Shown here in pieces: positions 17,711 to 29,153 of a stretch of 64,000 nt of DNA. Under the pieces are notes generated by a model. That model did no database searches and was not told the origin of the DNA. It saw only the letters and a program-made list of their open reading frames with translations. The stretch is from Stakelama portus (GTDB lineage Bacteria > Pseudomonadota > Alphaproteobacteria > Sphingomonadales > Sphingomonadaceae), in the NCBI RefSeq assembly GCF_003171655.1, contig NZ_QFZL01000003.1, positions 248,001 through 312,000 on the forward strand, read 5' to 3'. Numbering within the stretch: position 1 is the stretch's first letter; each line of letters starts with the position of its first letter. Both the position numbers and the translations under genes were made by a program.

Positions 17711-18197
17711 CGGTCTCCGTCGGCGCGGGCGAAGCGCGCCAGTCTCGCCACGATCTGATCCGCGACGATCCCGGAAAGACGCTCCAGCGCGCTCCGTTCG
17801 GCCGCGATGGTCGCATATTCCGAACCGACCACGTCGATGCCCGCGTCCGAACCGGCCGTCGCGTCGAGCACCACGGTGCCGGTGGCAAGATCGATCAGCT
17901 GATAGCGTGCGCGCAACGTGCGGCGCTCGCGCGCCACGCTGTCGTCGCTGCGCACGCCAAGACCCGTGATCTGGTCGTCGAGCCGCACTTCAAGCCGATA
18001 GCGCGGTGCACTCGCTTGTCCGACATGCAGCCGATCGCGCAGCGCATTGCCCATCAACCAGCCCGCCTGGCCTTCGATCGGCGCGACGTCGATCGCCGCC
18101 ATGGTGGTGCGCACCGGTCCGCCGGCACCACCGCCATAGAGCGGTGTCAGGCCACAGCCCGAAAGCGCCGTCAGCGCGAGCAGGGCGGCTATGGCCT

Positions 18198-18201
<4 letters not shown>
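17707..18201 (-). CDS. lptE: LPS-assembly lipoprotein LptE
   Basis: A 164-residue outer-membrane lipoprotein that plugs LptD during lipopolysaccharide export. The signal peptide ends in a lipobox LSGC with Cys16, followed by GLTPLYG, typical of LptE. The rest is a mixed alpha/beta fold ([16 protein letters not shown]). It overlaps leuS by 4 bases and holA by 4 bases. Confidence 0.9.
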
Positions 18202-20720
<2,519 letters not shown>

Positions 20721-20738
20721 TACGCTGCTCCGGATAAT

Positions 20739-21176
20739 TTAGTCGGAAACGATTGCCGCACGGCGCAGATCGCGCGCGCGCGTGAGGATGATGTCTTCCA
20801 GCTTCTGAACCGTCGCGGCCTGAACCGGCGAATCGATCCACTGGCCATTCTGGTTCACCTGACGCTGCGCGGCGACGCGCAGCGCATCGGCGCGCAGATC
20901 CTGATCGAGGATCGTCACCGTGACCTTCATCCGCTCGGTCGGAACATTGGGGTTCACATACCAGTCGGTGACGATCACGCCGCCCGCCGAATCGGTCTGC
21001 AACAGCGGCATGAAGCTCAGCGTGTCGAGGCTGGCGCGCCACAGATAGCTGTTCACGCCGATCGTCGTCGTCTGCGCCGCAGCAATGTCCGCGCGAGGCC
21101 GTTCGTTGCCGCCTCCACAGGCCGCTGTCATGCATATCAGCGGCAGCAGCAACGCGAAGCTAAGGGGGCGGTTCAT
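20739..21176 (-). CDS. DUF3576 family lipoprotein
   Basis: A 145-residue predicted lipoprotein: signal MNRPLSFALLLPLICMTAAC with lipobox TAAC and Cys20. The mature part has IGVNSYLWRASLDTLSFMPL, then a WYVNPNVPTERMKVTVTILD segment, as in alphaproteobacterial DUF3576 proteins often found upstream of leuS. The function is unknown, but a cell-envelope role is likely given lptE in the same operon. ATG 21176 gives the best signal; ATG 21185 and 21203 are possible. Confidence 0.85.
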   Translation of the reverse strand: MNRPLSFALLLPLICMTAACGGGNERPRADIAAAQTTTIGVNSYLWRASLDTLSFMPLLQTDSAGGVIVTDWYVNPNVPTERMKVTVTILDQDLRADALRVAAQRQVNQNGQWIDSPVQAATVQKLEDIILTRARDLRRAAIVSD

Positions 21177-21261
21177 CGGCAACATCCCAACACGAAAGTC
21201 CATGGAAAAGCCTCTATAGAAGCTGTGCCGTCCGCCGCAAGCATCGCACGCTGTGGACAGT

Positions 21262-21276
21262 GTGCAACAGTTGCAC
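21262..21276. promoter_or_regulatory. Palindrome between divergent genes, possible operator
   Basis: GTGCAAC-A-GTTGCAC is a perfect 7+1+7 inverted repeat in the 171-base gap between the divergent DUF3576 operon and the exported-protein gene at 21348. The size and symmetry suit a dimeric repressor or activator. No regulator gene is adjacent. A TGTGGACAG 9-mer stands 9 bases to the left. Confidence 0.4.
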
Positions 21277-21347
21277 CGAAAATCGATTCTGAGGTGGAAC
21301 CTTCCGTGGCAATCATGGTAGGGGTTTCGCACAGAAGAGGAATCGAG

Positions 21348-22061
21348 ATGACGCGCAAGCGCTGGATGGCGGGTATCGGACTGGGGGCAGTGGCTGCCGC
21401 CGGTTTCACCGTGTCCGCGCTCCAGGCGAAGGAATCCGGCTTCGAAGCGGCCTCGGCGCCCAGCTTCACTTCTTCGACGATGAATCTCGATATCTTCACG
21501 CCGGCTGCGGCGGATCCGCGACTCGCGGAGCTGATCAAGAACAACCGCGTCGGCACCCGCGGCATGCAGTTCACGCCATCGGAAACGCGCCGTCCGGCCA
21601 GCGCGACTGCGCGCGCCGCCGCCCGCGTTACCGAAAAAGTGACCGGTTCGCCGATCAGCGCGCCGATGGTTCATGTCGCTCCGATCGAATATGATCTGGC
21701 AGGTTCGGTGGGCTGGAAACACGCCACCGCGACCGGTGCCGCGACTCAGGTCGATCTCGTGCGGCCTGCCGCGCGGAGCCAGACGATCGATACCGCATCC
21801 AATTATGAACCTGCCAGCCGCCCCAGCCGGGTACGTGCTGCCGGTTCGTCAACGACGCCGGCGGGTTCGACCAAGCTGATCAACGGCGTTCCCGATTATT
21901 CGGTCGATGTCGGCGGCTCCTATTCGGTCACGCGCAATATCGATGTGCGTGCCGGCATCCGCTATGAAGCCGATGGCGATCGCAACCGTCTGGCGACGTC
22001 GCTGACCGAGGATCAGCGTGAGCGTCAGGCCGTTTATATCGGTACTGCATTCCGCTTCTGA
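21348..22061 (+). CDS. Exported protein of unknown function with barrel-like C terminus
   Basis: A 237-residue protein. The N-terminal signal peptide is MTRKRWMAGIGLGAVAAAGFTVSALQA. Residues about 30-170 are low-complexity and rich in Ala, Ser, Thr and Pro. The C-terminal 55 residues alternate as beta strands (YSVDVGGSYSVTRNIDV, DVRAGIRYEAD) and end in Phe (YIGTAFRF), as in outer-membrane barrels, but there are too few strands for a full barrel. AGAGG stands before ATG 21348. Its 3' end overlaps the convergent thiE-like gene by 28 bases. No family was recognised. Confidence 0.75.
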   Translation: MTRKRWMAGIGLGAVAAAGFTVSALQAKESGFEAASAPSFTSSTMNLDIFTPAAADPRLAELIKNNRVGTRGMQFTPSETRRPASATARAAARVTEKVTGSPISAPMVHVAPIEYDLAGSVGWKHATATGAATQVDLVRPAARSQTIDTASNYEPASRPSRVRAAGSSTTPAGSTKLINGVPDYSVDVGGSYSVTRNIDVRAGIRYEADGDRNRLATSLTEDQRERQAVYIGTAFRF

Positions 22062-22594
22062 TCGCTGCGCCACGCATCGATTCCCGCCCAGCCGTGAATT
22101 TCAAGCGCTGACAGGCTGCGCCCGCGCGCTGCGTTCATGCCGCCCAGCGCGATCACCGGCATCGGCAAGTGGCGCATCAGCAATCCCGCCCGTATCCGGC
22201 CCAATGCCCTGCCTTCGGGATGCGATCGCGTCGCGTATAGCGGCGAAACGAAAATTGCGTCGGCCCCGGCACGAATCGCCCGCACCGCTTCGCGCCGATC
22301 ATGGACTGCCATCGTCCGGATACCCGGACGGAGCATCGGTGCATTGCCATGCACGCCGTCTTCGTATTTGCTGAGCCGTGTCGCGCCGGCGCGCAGGACG
22401 ATCAGGCCGCGTCGCCGTGCCATCGCCGATACGCGCGCGAACAGGCGCTTCCGCTCGGAAAGCGGCAATCCATAGTGGCGGAACACGATTCCCGACCCAC
22501 GCGGCAATCGCGCGATTGCCGGCCACAGCGATTCGCCCAATCGTTCATCGGTCATCAGCCAGAGGCGCGGAATCGGGGGCTGGCGGCGGTGCAT
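22034..22594 (-). CDS. Thiamine phosphate synthase-like (ThiE/TenI) protein
   Basis: A 186-residue TIM-barrel protein with ThiE/TenI features: AIFVSPLYATRSHPEGRALG (the family's SPVFPTxSHP segment) and PVIALGGMNAARG for phosphate binding. It is shorter than E. coli ThiE, and the N-terminal part is divergent, so thiazole phosphate coupling is likely but not certain. ATG 22594 is only 22 bases from the divergent yggS start, so the promoters overlap. Confidence 0.8.
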   Translation of the reverse strand: MHRRQPPIPRLWLMTDERLGESLWPAIARLPRGSGIVFRHYGLPLSERKRLFARVSAMARRRGLIVLRAGATRLSKYEDGVHGNAPMLRPGIRTMAVHDRREAVRAIRAGADAIFVSPLYATRSHPEGRALGRIRAGLLMRHLPMPVIALGGMNAARGRSLSALEIHGWAGIDAWRSDQKRNAVPI

Positions 22595-22601
22595 CCTGCC
22601 T

Positions 22602-22609
22602 CCTATAGC
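22602..22609 (+). promoter_or_regulatory. Candidate -10 element of yggS
   Basis: CCTATAGC resembles the GCTANAWC -10 element and ends 7 bases before the yggS ATG, which predicts a leaderless message. The -35 side is weak (CTGGCG) and lies inside the start of the thiE-like gene. Confidence 0.4.
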
Positions 22610-22616
22610 GTCGGCC

Positions 22617-23285
22617 ATGCAGACAGACGATGCCTCCGTACGGCTCGCCGCGGTCCAGCAACGGATTGCGCGCGCCGAATCGCTCGCCGGGCGGCGGGCC
22701 GGCGCAACCGCGCTGATCGCCATATCCAAGACGCATGATAGCGACAGCATTCGGCCTCTGATTTCGGCGGGTCAGCGGATCTTCGGCGAAAACCGCGTTC
22801 AGGAAGCCGCCGAAAAATGGCCGCGCCTGCGCGAAGAGACGCCCGGCATCGCCCTGCACCTCGTCGGCCAGCTGCAATCGAACAAGGCCGACGACGCCGT
22901 CGCGTTGTTCGACGCCATCCATTCGGTCGATCGCGCATCGCTTGTCACGGCGCTTGCCCGGGCGATGAACAAGAGCGGCAAGCAGCCAGCCTGCTTCGTT
23001 CAGGTCAATATCGGCGACGAGCCGCAAAAGGGGGGATGCGATGTCGCGGCGCTTCCGGAGTTGCTGGCACAGGCGCGCACGGCCGAATTGCCTCTGGTGG
23101 GGCTGATGTGCGTTCCGCCGCTTGGCGTGGAGGCTGCGCCTTATTTCGCGCTGCTTGCAAAACTCGCGCGCGATAACGGGCTCGACGGGCTCAGCATGGG
23201 CATGTCGGACGATTTCGAAACCGCAGTCACGCTCGGCGCCAGCCATGTCCGGGTCGGGTCCGCCCTGTTCGGAGCGCGGGCGTGA
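22617..23285 (+). CDS. yggS: YggS/PROSC family pyridoxal 5'-phosphate homeostasis protein
   Basis: A 222-residue PLP-binding TIM barrel. The lysine that holds PLP is Lys38 in LIAISKTH. FGENRVQEAAEKW, LHLVGQLQSNK and SMGMSDDFETAV are family signatures. It buffers free PLP and affects amino and keto acid balance rather than acting as an enzyme. It overlaps the next gene by 4 bases (GTGA). Confidence 0.93.
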   Translation: MQTDDASVRLAAVQQRIARAESLAGRRAGATALIAISKTHDSDSIRPLISAGQRIFGENRVQEAAEKWPRLREETPGIALHLVGQLQSNKADDAVALFDAIHSVDRASLVTALARAMNKSGKQPACFVQVNIGDEPQKGGCDVAALPELLAQARTAELPLVGLMCVPPLGVEAAPYFALLAKLARDNGLDGLSMGMSDDFETAVTLGASHVRVGSALFGARA

Positions 23286-23947
23286 AGTTCGACGCGATCA
23301 TCTTCGATTTCGACGGCGTGCTGCTGGAGAGCGAATATGCCGGCAATGCCCAGATCGCCGAATATCTGACTGCGATCGGCCATCCGACCTCGATGGAGGA
23401 TTCGATGGCGCATTTCATGGGGCTGGCCGGACAGGAATTTCTCGCCGCGCTCGAAAGCTGGATCGGGCGCCCCCTGCCCGACGATTTCCACGATCTACGC
23501 GAAGCCGAGAATCAGCGCGTGCTGACGCAGGGGCTCGATCCCGTTGCGGGAGCGATAGCCTTCCTGCGCGGCCTTCCGGATCGCCTCCCGCGGGCGATCG
23601 CGTCGTCAAGCGGATCGCACTGGATCGAAACGCATCTCGACCATCTGGGCGTACGCGACGCGTTCGGACCGCATATCTATAGCGGCAAGGAACATGTGGT
23701 GCGCGGCAAGCCCGCTCCCGACATCTATCTTCACGCCGCGCATGCGATCGGCGCCGATATCCGTCGCACGGTGATTCTCGAGGATTCACCGGTCGGCGCG
23801 AAGGGGGCCGTGGCTTCGGGCGCGCATGTGATCGGCCTGTGTGCCGGGCGCCATTGCGGCGTCGGCCATGCCGAACGGCTGCGCGCGCTGGGCGTGCATG
23901 ATGTCGCTGCGGACTTTACCGATGTTGCGCGGTTGCTGGGCGCCTGA
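23282..23947 (+). CDS. HAD-superfamily hydrolase (subfamily IA, beta-phosphoglucomutase-like)
   Basis: A 221-residue HAD phosphatase. The nucleophile Asp9 and acid Asp11 are in IIFDFDGVLLES. Motif II is IASSSGS, the motif III lysine is in RGKPAPDIYL, and motif IV is ILEDSPVGAKGAV. The substrate is a small phosphorylated metabolite not identifiable from sequence. It starts at GTG 23282, overlapping yggS. It is convergent with ribA, 3 bases away. Confidence 0.88.
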   Translation: MKFDAIIFDFDGVLLESEYAGNAQIAEYLTAIGHPTSMEDSMAHFMGLAGQEFLAALESWIGRPLPDDFHDLREAENQRVLTQGLDPVAGAIAFLRGLPDRLPRAIASSSGSHWIETHLDHLGVRDAFGPHIYSGKEHVVRGKPAPDIYLHAAHAIGADIRRTVILEDSPVGAKGAVASGAHVIGLCAGRHCGVGHAERLRALGVHDVAADFTDVARLLGA

Positions 23948-23950
23948 ACG

Positions 23951-25006
23951 TCAGAGCTCGTGACCGCTGCGGTCGCGCTTGGTATCCAGATAGCGCGCAT
24001 TGTGCGGATTTGCGTCGATCCTCAGCGGCACCCGCTCGACAACGCCGATGCCGGCATTGCGCAGCCCGCCAACCTTGGCGGGATTGTTGGTCAAAAGCCG
24101 CACCTGCTCGATACCCATCAGCTTCAGCATCCGTGCCGCGACATCATAATCGCGGTCGTCGGCGCCGAAACCGATGTGGAAATTGGCGTCCACCGTATCA
24201 TAGCCGCGCCCTTGCAGCGCATAGGCGCGCATCTTGTTCGCCAGTCCGATCTTGCGCCCTTCCTGCCGCAGATAGAGGATCACACCCCCTCCGGCTTCCA
24301 GGATCGTGCGTTTCGCGGCGGCCAGCTGCGGTCCGCAATCGCAGCGCAGCGAACCGAACACGTCGCCGGTCAGGCATTCGGAATGCAGCCGGACAAGCAT
24401 CGGCGCATCGAATTCGGGTTCGCCAAGGATCAGCGCGACATGCACTTCGGCACCCGCCGCTCCGGCAAACGCCATCAGCCGGGCACCGTCATCGTCATGG
24501 ATCGGCAGCTCGGCCCCCGCCACGATCCGCAGCGAATCCGGCGCCGAATAATGCGCGATATCAGTCGCCGAAACGCGCGGCCCTTCGGTTGCGTCCGCCG
24601 GGCGGACGAGCAGCGCGGGCAGCAATTCGGCATCCTTGGCAAGCCGCATTGCGGCGTGCGCAACGCCAATCGGATCCGGCGTCGACAATGTCAGCGGTGG
24701 CAGCGCGACTGCACCGTCGAGCAGCGGATTGGCGATGGCGCGGGCGATATCGAGCGTCATCGGGCCGTCGGTCGTCACGCGAATCGCATCGCCCATAATT
24801 CCGCTCAGGTCGCATTTGAGCGCCGCCATCCGATCGCGCGACGCGAGCAGTTCGAACGCACCGCCCTTCGCAAATGCTTCGGCGACTTTGGGGCTGGTCA
24901 GCTCGACCGCGACACAGGCGAGCGCCGCGCGCCCGTCTTCGATGATAACCGCGCGGCCGCGCCGCAGCATCGCCAGTGCCGAATCGATTGCTTCCGCGTA
25001 AATCAA
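23951..25006 (-). CDS. ribA: GTP cyclohydrolase II with degenerate RibB-like N-terminal domain
   Basis: A 351-residue protein. The C-terminal half is GTP cyclohydrolase II: zinc cysteines in CLTGDVFGSLRCDCG, YLRQEGRKIGLANK, and LLTNNPAKVGGL. It opens GTP to begin riboflavin synthesis. The N-terminal half has the outline of a DHBP synthase domain (RGRAVIIEDGRAALACVAVE, SPKVAEAFAKGG) but lacks the usual acidic DEDRENEGD residues, so that activity is probably lost. The start is inferred as TTG 25006, overlapping the xth stop by 4 bases. Confidence 0.88.
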   Translation of the reverse strand: MIYAEAIDSALAMLRRGRAVIIEDGRAALACVAVELTSPKVAEAFAKGGAFELLASRDRMAALKCDLSGIMGDAIRVTTDGPMTLDIARAIANPLLDGAVALPPLTLSTPDPIGVAHAAMRLAKDAELLPALLVRPADATEGPRVSATDIAHYSAPDSLRIVAGAELPIHDDDGARLMAFAGAAGAEVHVALILGEPEFDAPMLVRLHSECLTGDVFGSLRCDCGPQLAAAKRTILEAGGGVILYLRQEGRKIGLANKMRAYALQGRGYDTVDANFHIGFGADDRDYDVAARMLKLMGIEQVRLLTNNPAKVGGLRNAGIGVVERVPLRIDANPHNARYLDTKRDRSGHEL

Positions 25007-25797
25007 AATGTGAACTCCGTGACGATCGGAACATGGTCCGACGGTTTGAGCCAGCTGCGGCACGGCTCATGTACCGTATGCGCCGTGGCGGCCTTTGCGA
25101 CTTCGGGGCTGGCCCACATATGGTCGAGCCGGCGCCCGCGATCCGAAGCGGCCCAGTCCTTCGCGCGATAGCTCCACCAGGTGAAGCAGCGTTCGGGCGG
25201 CGGAATGAAATGGCGGCCCAGGTCGACCCAGTCATGCGCCGCCTGCAATTTGCCGAGCGTGTCGACTTCGATCGGCGTGTGGCTGACCACGTCGAGCAAT
25301 TGCTTGTGGCTCCAGACATCGCTTTCCAGCGGCGCCACGTTGAAATCGCCGACCAGGATCGTCGGGACATCAAGCCCCTCGGACCAGCGCGTCATGCGCT
25401 CCAGAAAGTCGAGCTTCTGGCCGAATTTGGGGTTCACTTCGCGATCGGGCACGTCGCCCCCGGCGGGCACATAAACATTTTCGAGCCGTACGCCGTTTGC
25501 CAGCCGCACCCCGACATGGCGCGCTTCGCCATTGGCCTGCCAGTCGAACCGGTCGTCGGCAACCAGCGGCACCTTGCTCAGGATCGCAACGCCATGGTGC
25601 ATGCGCTGCCCGTTGACGATGATATGGTCATAGCCGAGCGCGCGGATCGGCGCGTGCGGGAAATCGGCGTCGATCACCTTGGTTTCCTGCAGGCACAATA
25701 TGTCCGGCGCTTCCTCTGTCAGGAAACGTTCGACGATCGGCATGCGAAAGCGGACCGAATTGATGTTCCAGGATGCGATCTTGAGCGTGTCGGTCAT
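25003..25797 (-). CDS. xth: Exodeoxyribonuclease III (AP endonuclease)
   Basis: A 264-residue enzyme of the exo/endo/phosphatase fold: KIASWNINSVRFR, the metal-binding Glu in LCLQETK, VGDFNVAP, and the catalytic SDHVPIV near the C terminus. It repairs abasic sites and 3' blocks. ATG 25797 fits the family start; an ATG 27 codons upstream lies close to the terminator and is unlikely. It is translationally coupled to ribA. Confidence 0.95.
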   Translation of the reverse strand: MTDTLKIASWNINSVRFRMPIVERFLTEEAPDILCLQETKVIDADFPHAPIRALGYDHIIVNGQRMHHGVAILSKVPLVADDRFDWQANGEARHVGVRLANGVRLENVYVPAGGDVPDREVNPKFGQKLDFLERMTRWSEGLDVPTILVGDFNVAPLESDVWSHKQLLDVVSHTPIEVDTLGKLQAAHDWVDLGRHFIPPPERCFTWWSYRAKDWAASDRGRRLDHMWASPEVAKAATAHTVHEPCRSWLKPSDHVPIVTEFTF

Positions 25798-25858
25798 GGG
25801 CTGGGATGTAGCCATCGTCCCGGCCAAGCGCCAGATGAACGGCCATCGAAAAAGTAAA

Positions 25859-25892
25859 GGCCCCCGCTCCGGGGGCAAAAGGAGCGGGGGCC
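25859..25892 (-). terminator. Intrinsic terminator of the ftsK-lolA unit
   Basis: A perfect 12-base stem (GGCCCCCGCTCC with GGAGCGGGGGCC) and a 10-base loop, followed on the minus strand by TTTACTTTTT. It ends transcripts coming from lolA (stop at 26027) before the xth promoter region. The 134 bases between it and lolA show no gene. Confidence 0.85.
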
Positions 25893-26026
25893 GACCTGGC
25901 GTTCGTCACGCAGGCGGGATGGGAGACCACTTCGGGCAACAGGGGGAAAAAATCCCGACGTCGACCCCATCCGCAACCACGCTTGTAGTCACTCGAAGCT
26001 GTCGCTCAGATGAACGAAGCTGAACG

Positions 26027-26635
26027 TCAGGGACGCCCGCCGCGCCGCGGATCGTTCCAGCGGAACGTCCTGTCCGATACCGAGACATTCATGCGCTGAT
26101 TCGACAGGCGGATCGTGGTGCGATTGTTCTGCGAATCGAGCGCGACCCAGCCCTGCAGCATCAGACCGCCGGGCGCGGTATCGCTCTTCTGAAAGATCAG
26201 CGTGATCCGGCCATATTCGGGATGATCGGGATCGTGAACCTCGATCGACACCACACGCGGATCGCGCGTCTGCACCGATCGGGCGAAGCGCCCGATGTCG
26301 CGATTGGGATCGAGCAGCACCGCCAATGGCGAATTGCCGATCGGCCAGCGTTCGACCTGGCGGACCTGATAATCGATGAAATAGAGCGAATTGCCGTCCG
26401 CGACGATCAGCTGCGGCACGCCCCGTTCATATTGAAACCGGATCTTGCCCGGCCGTTTGAGTGTCATCGTGCCGGTCAGCACGCGACCGTTGCGATCGAT
26501 CTGCTGGAAATCGGCAACCATCGAATTCACGGCGCGCAGCGACCGCTGCACCTGATCGACGGCGCTTTGCGGTGCCGGAGCGGCACTGATCAGGGCGGGC
26601 GCTGCAAGCGCGGCGGCTAAAGTGATGCGCTGCAA
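26027..26635 (-). CDS. lolA: Outer-membrane lipoprotein carrier protein LolA family
   Basis: A 202-residue periplasmic protein with a signal peptide (QRITLAAALAAPALISAAPA). The LolA fold is shown by VADFQQIDRNGRVLTGTMTLKRPGKIRFQY and YFIDYQVRQVERWPI. It ferries lipoproteins from LolCDE to the outer membrane. The start is TTG 26635 with AGAGGAAG six bases ahead. It follows ftsK after 97 bases, as in many Proteobacteria. Confidence 0.9.
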   Translation of the reverse strand: MQRITLAAALAAPALISAAPAPQSAVDQVQRSLRAVNSMVADFQQIDRNGRVLTGTMTLKRPGKIRFQYERGVPQLIVADGNSLYFIDYQVRQVERWPIGNSPLAVLLDPNRDIGRFARSVQTRDPRVVSIEVHDPDHPEYGRITLIFQKSDTAPGGLMLQGWVALDSQNNRTTIRLSNQRMNVSVSDRTFRWNDPRRGGRP

Positions 26636-26732
26636 GAAAAGCTTCCTCTCGTTCGACAGGGGCGCCGATATGCCGACGCGCGATTGAACGCGCCCTGAAC
26701 TTGCGAACCGGCGGTTCGATCCCTGCGCGGGT

Positions 26733-29033
26733 CTATAGCGGCCTGCCGTCGGTATCCATCAATACGTCGCGGCGGCCGACATGGTCGGGTTTGGATACCA
26801 GCCCTTCGCGCTCCATCCGTTCGATCAGCCGCGCCGCCGAATTATATCCGATCCGCATCTGCCGCTGCAGCCAGGATGTCGATGCCTTCTGGCTCTCCGC
26901 GACAAGCTGGCACGCCTGACGGAATTGCTGTTCCTCCGGGCTGTCGTCGCCATTGGGCGATCCGTCGAGCGCGAAGCCGCCATCCTCGGGCTCTTCGGTG
27001 ACGGCCTGAATATAATCGGGCTGGCCCTGCGCGCGCCAGTGATCGGCGACCGCCTGAACCTCGTCGTCGGAAACGAAGGGGCCATGGACGCGCACGATCT
27101 GTTTGCCGCCGGGCATATAGAGCATGTCGCCCTTGCCGAGCAGCTGTTCGGCGCCCTGTTCGCCCAGGATGGTGCGCGAATCGATCTTCGACGTGACGTG
27201 AAAGCTGATGCGGGTCGGCAAATTCGCCTTGATGACGCCGGTAATGACGTCGACCGAGGGGCGCTGCGTCGCCATGATCAGGTGGATGCCCGCCGCGCGT
27301 GCCTTTTGCGCGAGCCGCTGGATCAGGAATTCGACTTCCTTGCCCGCCGTCATCATCAGATCGGCCAGCTCGTCGACGATCACCACGATCTGCGGCAGCG
27401 GCGTGAGCTCGAGCGTTTCTTCCTCATAGATCGGCTGGCCGGTGTCCTGATCATAGCCGACCTGCACCCGCCGGCCGAGCTTCTGTCCCTTTGCCTTGGC
27501 CGCGCGCACCTTGTCGTTGAAGCTGGCGAGGCTGCGGACATTGACGCTCGCCATCATGCGATAGCGTTCCTCCATCTGCTCGACCGCCCATTTGAGCGCA
27601 CGCACCGCCTTGGCGGGCTCGGTCACCACATCGGCGAGCAGATGAGGGATATCCTTGTACATGCTGAGTTCCAGCATCTTCGGATCGATCATGATCATCC
27701 GGCACTGATCGGGCGTCAGCCGATAGAGCAGCGACAGGATCATGCAGTTGAGACCCACCGACTTGCCCGAACCGGTGGTGCCCGCGACCAGCAGATGCGG
27801 CATCGGCGCCAGATCGGCGACGACGGGGTCACCCGCGATATTCTTGCCCAGCACGATCGGCAGCGATGCGGCGGGTGCCTCAAACGCCTCGCTGGCGATC
27901 AGTTCGTGCAGGTTGACCGACTCGCGCTTGGCATTGGGCAGTTCGATGCCGATCACGCTGCGCCCGGGGATGGTGGCGACACGCGCGGAGATCGCACTCA
28001 TGTTGCGGGCGATATCGTCGGCCAGCTGGATGACGCGGCTTGCCTTGATGCCACTGGCCGGCTCGAGCTCGTACATGGTGACGACCGGGCCGGGGCGTAC
28101 CTCGACGATCGATCCCTTGACGTGAAAATCCTCAAGCACGCTTTCGAGCAACCGGGCGTTGCGCTCCAGCGCGGCCTTGTCGATCGCGGCATTGGCATTT
28201 TCGCCCGGAGCCTTGAGCAATTCGATCGACGGCAGGCGGAAGCTGTTGGGAAAGGCGAGCTGTGTCTGCGCGGGTTTCGCGCGCGAAGGCGAAGGCGCCA
28301 GTGTGCGATCCGCGATCACGGGTGCCGGACGGTTTTCGGGAACGGCGACCTTGCGCGGCGCGGGCTTTGCGGCGGGCTCATGGATAGCGGGCGCTTCTGC
28401 CGCTGGGACAGGTGCCGCGTCGGGCGACGGATCACGGCGCGGAAGCCGGAAACCGGTCTCCGGCAGGCTCAGTTCCAGCGCACGTGCCCACCAGACGACA
28501 CCGACGATCCCGCAGACCACGCCGATCCCTGCGCCGATCCAGAATTCCGCGGTCGCTTCGCCGATGAAGGAAAGCGCCCAGCGGATCGTGCCCGCGACGG
28601 CCAGTCCGATCAGGCCGCCCCATCCCCCCGAAAGCTGGAGCACCGACCCTGCCGAAACAAAGGAAAGTGCCGTGCCCATCAGCGCGACACCGATCGCAGC
28701 GCCACGCAGCATCCTGCCCCAACCGGCAACCGGACGATCGCGCCACAGTCGGTTGGCGACGATCAGGCCGACCGGCGTCAACAGCACGACCGGCAGACCG
28801 CCGATCGCCAGCAGCAAGTCGGCGATCCATGCACCCGGCACTCCCAACAGGTTGCGCGCAGGGCCACCCGCCGCCGTGTTCAGCGACGGATCGGAGCCGT
28901 GATAGCTGGCCAGCGCCAGGATCAGCGCGACCATCGCCAGGAACAATAGCGTCCCGCCGATCAGCGCCCCGCTGCGCCGCGCACCCGCTTTCACCGTCTC
29001 GCGCAGCGCCGGGGGCTGGGCTCGCGTAGCCAT
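26733..29033 (-). CDS. ftsK: DNA translocase FtsK
   Basis: A 766-residue protein. The N-terminal 4-5 membrane helices (about 25-190) anchor it at the septum. A short Pro/Ala linker (about 195-260) follows. The motor has Walker A GTTGSGKSVGLN, Walker B IVVIVDELADLM, and ATQRPSVDVITG. The C-terminal winged-helix gamma domain (STSWLQRQMRIGYNSAARLIERMEREG region) reads polar KOPS sequences and activates XerCD. It is divergent from the UbiH-type gene. Confidence 0.96.
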   Translation of the reverse strand: MATRAQPPALRETVKAGARRSGALIGGTLLFLAMVALILALASYHGSDPSLNTAAGGPARNLLGVPGAWIADLLLAIGGLPVVLLTPVGLIVANRLWRDRPVAGWGRMLRGAAIGVALMGTALSFVSAGSVLQLSGGWGGLIGLAVAGTIRWALSFIGEATAEFWIGAGIGVVCGIVGVVWWARALELSLPETGFRLPRRDPSPDAAPVPAAEAPAIHEPAAKPAPRKVAVPENRPAPVIADRTLAPSPSRAKPAQTQLAFPNSFRLPSIELLKAPGENANAAIDKAALERNARLLESVLEDFHVKGSIVEVRPGPVVTMYELEPASGIKASRVIQLADDIARNMSAISARVATIPGRSVIGIELPNAKRESVNLHELIASEAFEAPAASLPIVLGKNIAGDPVVADLAPMPHLLVAGTTGSGKSVGLNCMILSLLYRLTPDQCRMIMIDPKMLELSMYKDIPHLLADVVTEPAKAVRALKWAVEQMEERYRMMASVNVRSLASFNDKVRAAKAKGQKLGRRVQVGYDQDTGQPIYEEETLELTPLPQIVVIVDELADLMMTAGKEVEFLIQRLAQKARAAGIHLIMATQRPSVDVITGVIKANLPTRISFHVTSKIDSRTILGEQGAEQLLGKGDMLYMPGGKQIVRVHGPFVSDDEVQAVADHWRAQGQPDYIQAVTEEPEDGGFALDGSPNGDDSPEEQQFRQACQLVAESQKASTSWLQRQMRIGYNSAARLIERMEREGLVSKPDHVGRRDVLMDTDGRPL

Positions 29034-29153
29034 GCCTCGAACTCCGATATGTGTTTGGATGCCGGAACATCGCGCGAACCGACTCCCCCGTCAAGGCACG
29101 CGGACCCGACCGCACCATTGCCGTTTGGCCGGCAAGCGCCTACCCGTCGGGGC

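Noticed and set aside
21250..21260. TGTGGACAG as a DnaA box in the gap before 21348
   Set aside because: A single weak match far from the origin; expected by chance.
28480..28490. GCACGTGC as a further parS
   Set aside because: Only the CACGTG centre matches; the flanking TTC and GAA bases are absent.
26781..28949. 722-codon plus-strand frame opposite ftsK
   Set aside because: Composition is Arg/His/Gln-rich and without domains; ftsK on the other strand has all its motifs.
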